A stretch of DNA of 64,000 bases from Hydrogenophaga sp. 2FB (GTDB lineage Bacteria > Pseudomonadota > Gammaproteobacteria > Burkholderiales > Burkholderiaceae_C), in the NCBI RefSeq assembly GCF_005503365.1, contig NZ_SCML01000004.1, positions 124,001-188,000 on the forward strand, in the 5' to 3' direction. Position 1 is the first letter of the stretch. Every line of letters starts with the position of its first letter. A model generated the notes under the pieces. The model did no database searches and was not told where the DNA came from. It saw only the letters and a program-made list of their open reading frames with translations. This document shows positions 63,536 through 64,000 of the stretch, piece by piece. A program made the translations under genes and the position numbers.

Positions 63536-64000
63536 TCACTGAAAGGGAAAGCGGTCCCTGCGCTGGCATTCCGGTGGTTCGCCGTAACCGGCGGAGCGCA
63601 CCTTCTGGTCCTGCGAAATCTCGACCTGGTACCAACGGCAGAACGGGTTTTCGTAGCGGTAGTTCCAGACCACGCCGCGCGAACGGCCCAATCCATACAC
63701 CTCGCCGGGGCGGCCCAGCACATACCGGACCTCGTCCTGGCTCATGCCGGGATTGATGTTGAGGAAGTTGCGTTCGTTCAGCACCTGTTCGGTGCGAACG
63801 ACACGTCCCGCGGGATCGAGGTAGACGAACCAGGTGTGCCGACCGAACGGACCGCGCGGGTACTCCAGCCGGGTTCCGCCTTCGACCGTGCGGCGTGTTT
63901 CGGGTGGCCCCATCTGGGCCACGACCTCGTCGGCGGTCATCCCGGTGGGATTCGCAGACGGCGCGTAACCGCTGCACGCGGTCAGAAAGGACACGGCGGC
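63536..64000 (-). CDS. Lipoprotein with BamE/SmpA-like repeats (5' end outside window)
   Basis: At least 155 residues; the frame stays open to the window edge, so part of the signal peptide is missing. Lipobox LTAC-S. Two similar halves: MTADEVVAQMGPPETRR...TRLEYPRGPFGRHTWFVYLD and MSQDEVRYVLGRPGEVYGL...VVWNYRYENPFCRWYQVEI, each of the helix-helix-strand BamE (SmpA/OmlA) form. Probably an outer-membrane lipoprotein; envelope role unknown. Confidence 0.75.
   Translation of the reverse strand, partial: AAVSFLTACSGYAPSANPTGMTADEVVAQMGPPETRRTVEGGTRLEYPRGPFGRHTWFVYLDPAGRVVRTEQVLNERNFLNINPGMSQDEVRYVLGRPGEVYGLGRSRGVVWNYRYENPFCRWYQVEISQDQKVRSAGYGEPPECQRRDRFPFQ

Overview
The window looks like chromosome from a Burkholderiales beta-proteobacterium, most likely Comamonadaceae (Hydrogenophaga/Acidovorax/Variovorax-like). 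This is inferred from the GC-rich coding style, the Gram-negative porin type, the Bug-type binding protein and the CzcE/CopK metal proteins. It splits sharply at a tRNA-Arg gene (44231-44307). Everything to the left is mosaic accessory DNA and everything to the right is orderly metabolic operons.

Region 1 (1-10155) is a metal-response block. It holds the end of a Cd/Zn/Pb-type P-ATPase, two CzcE-like periplasmic proteins, two OmpR/heavy-metal sensor kinase pairs, a porin, a Sel1-type repeat protein and a CopK-like protein that has lost the copper-binding methionines. A TGAC-N6-GTCA-type box, close to the known CusR/CopR box, recurs upstream of several of these genes, so they probably form one regulon.

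Region 2 (10255-26307) is a scrap-yard of mobile DNA with defence genes. It contains an IS3-family element broken by an IS110-family element, two tyrosine recombinases (one a fragment), a three-gene ABC-3C-like system (DUF4297-type nuclease, middle component, Rad50-like ATPase) followed by a second PD-(D/E)XK nuclease, an IS5 remnant, a phospholipase-D-like protein, a complete IS1182-family element, and an AbiE toxin-antitoxin pair preceded by two very large perfect palindromes. Region 3 (26528-35718) is a complete type I Wadjet operon (jetABCD) read leftwards, with a divergent HTH protein and another tyrosine recombinase.

Region 4 (35928-44126) is plasmid-like. A hairpin-dense non-coding stretch is followed by an array of TGGCC units repeated at exactly 10-bp spacing, then a ParM-like actin ATPase and a probable ribbon-helix-helix ParR partner. 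Together these look like a type II (ParMRC) partition locus with the array as centromere. After them come four further genes, the last TraB-like, then two copies of a two-hairpin motif with compensatory base changes, an excisionase-like gene and an integrase that abuts tRNA-Arg.

Region 5 (44522-64000) is core-like. A leftward run encodes a PQQ sugar dehydrogenase, EgtB (or SenA), EgtD, SelD (or SenC) and RidA, which suggests ergothioneine or possibly selenoneine synthesis. From 52010 to 62460 there is a full oxidative hexuronate route: GntR regulator, uronate dehydrogenase, lactonase, TRAP transporter, aldarate dehydratase, KdgD and ketoglutarate-semialdehyde dehydrogenase, followed by an aldose epimerase.
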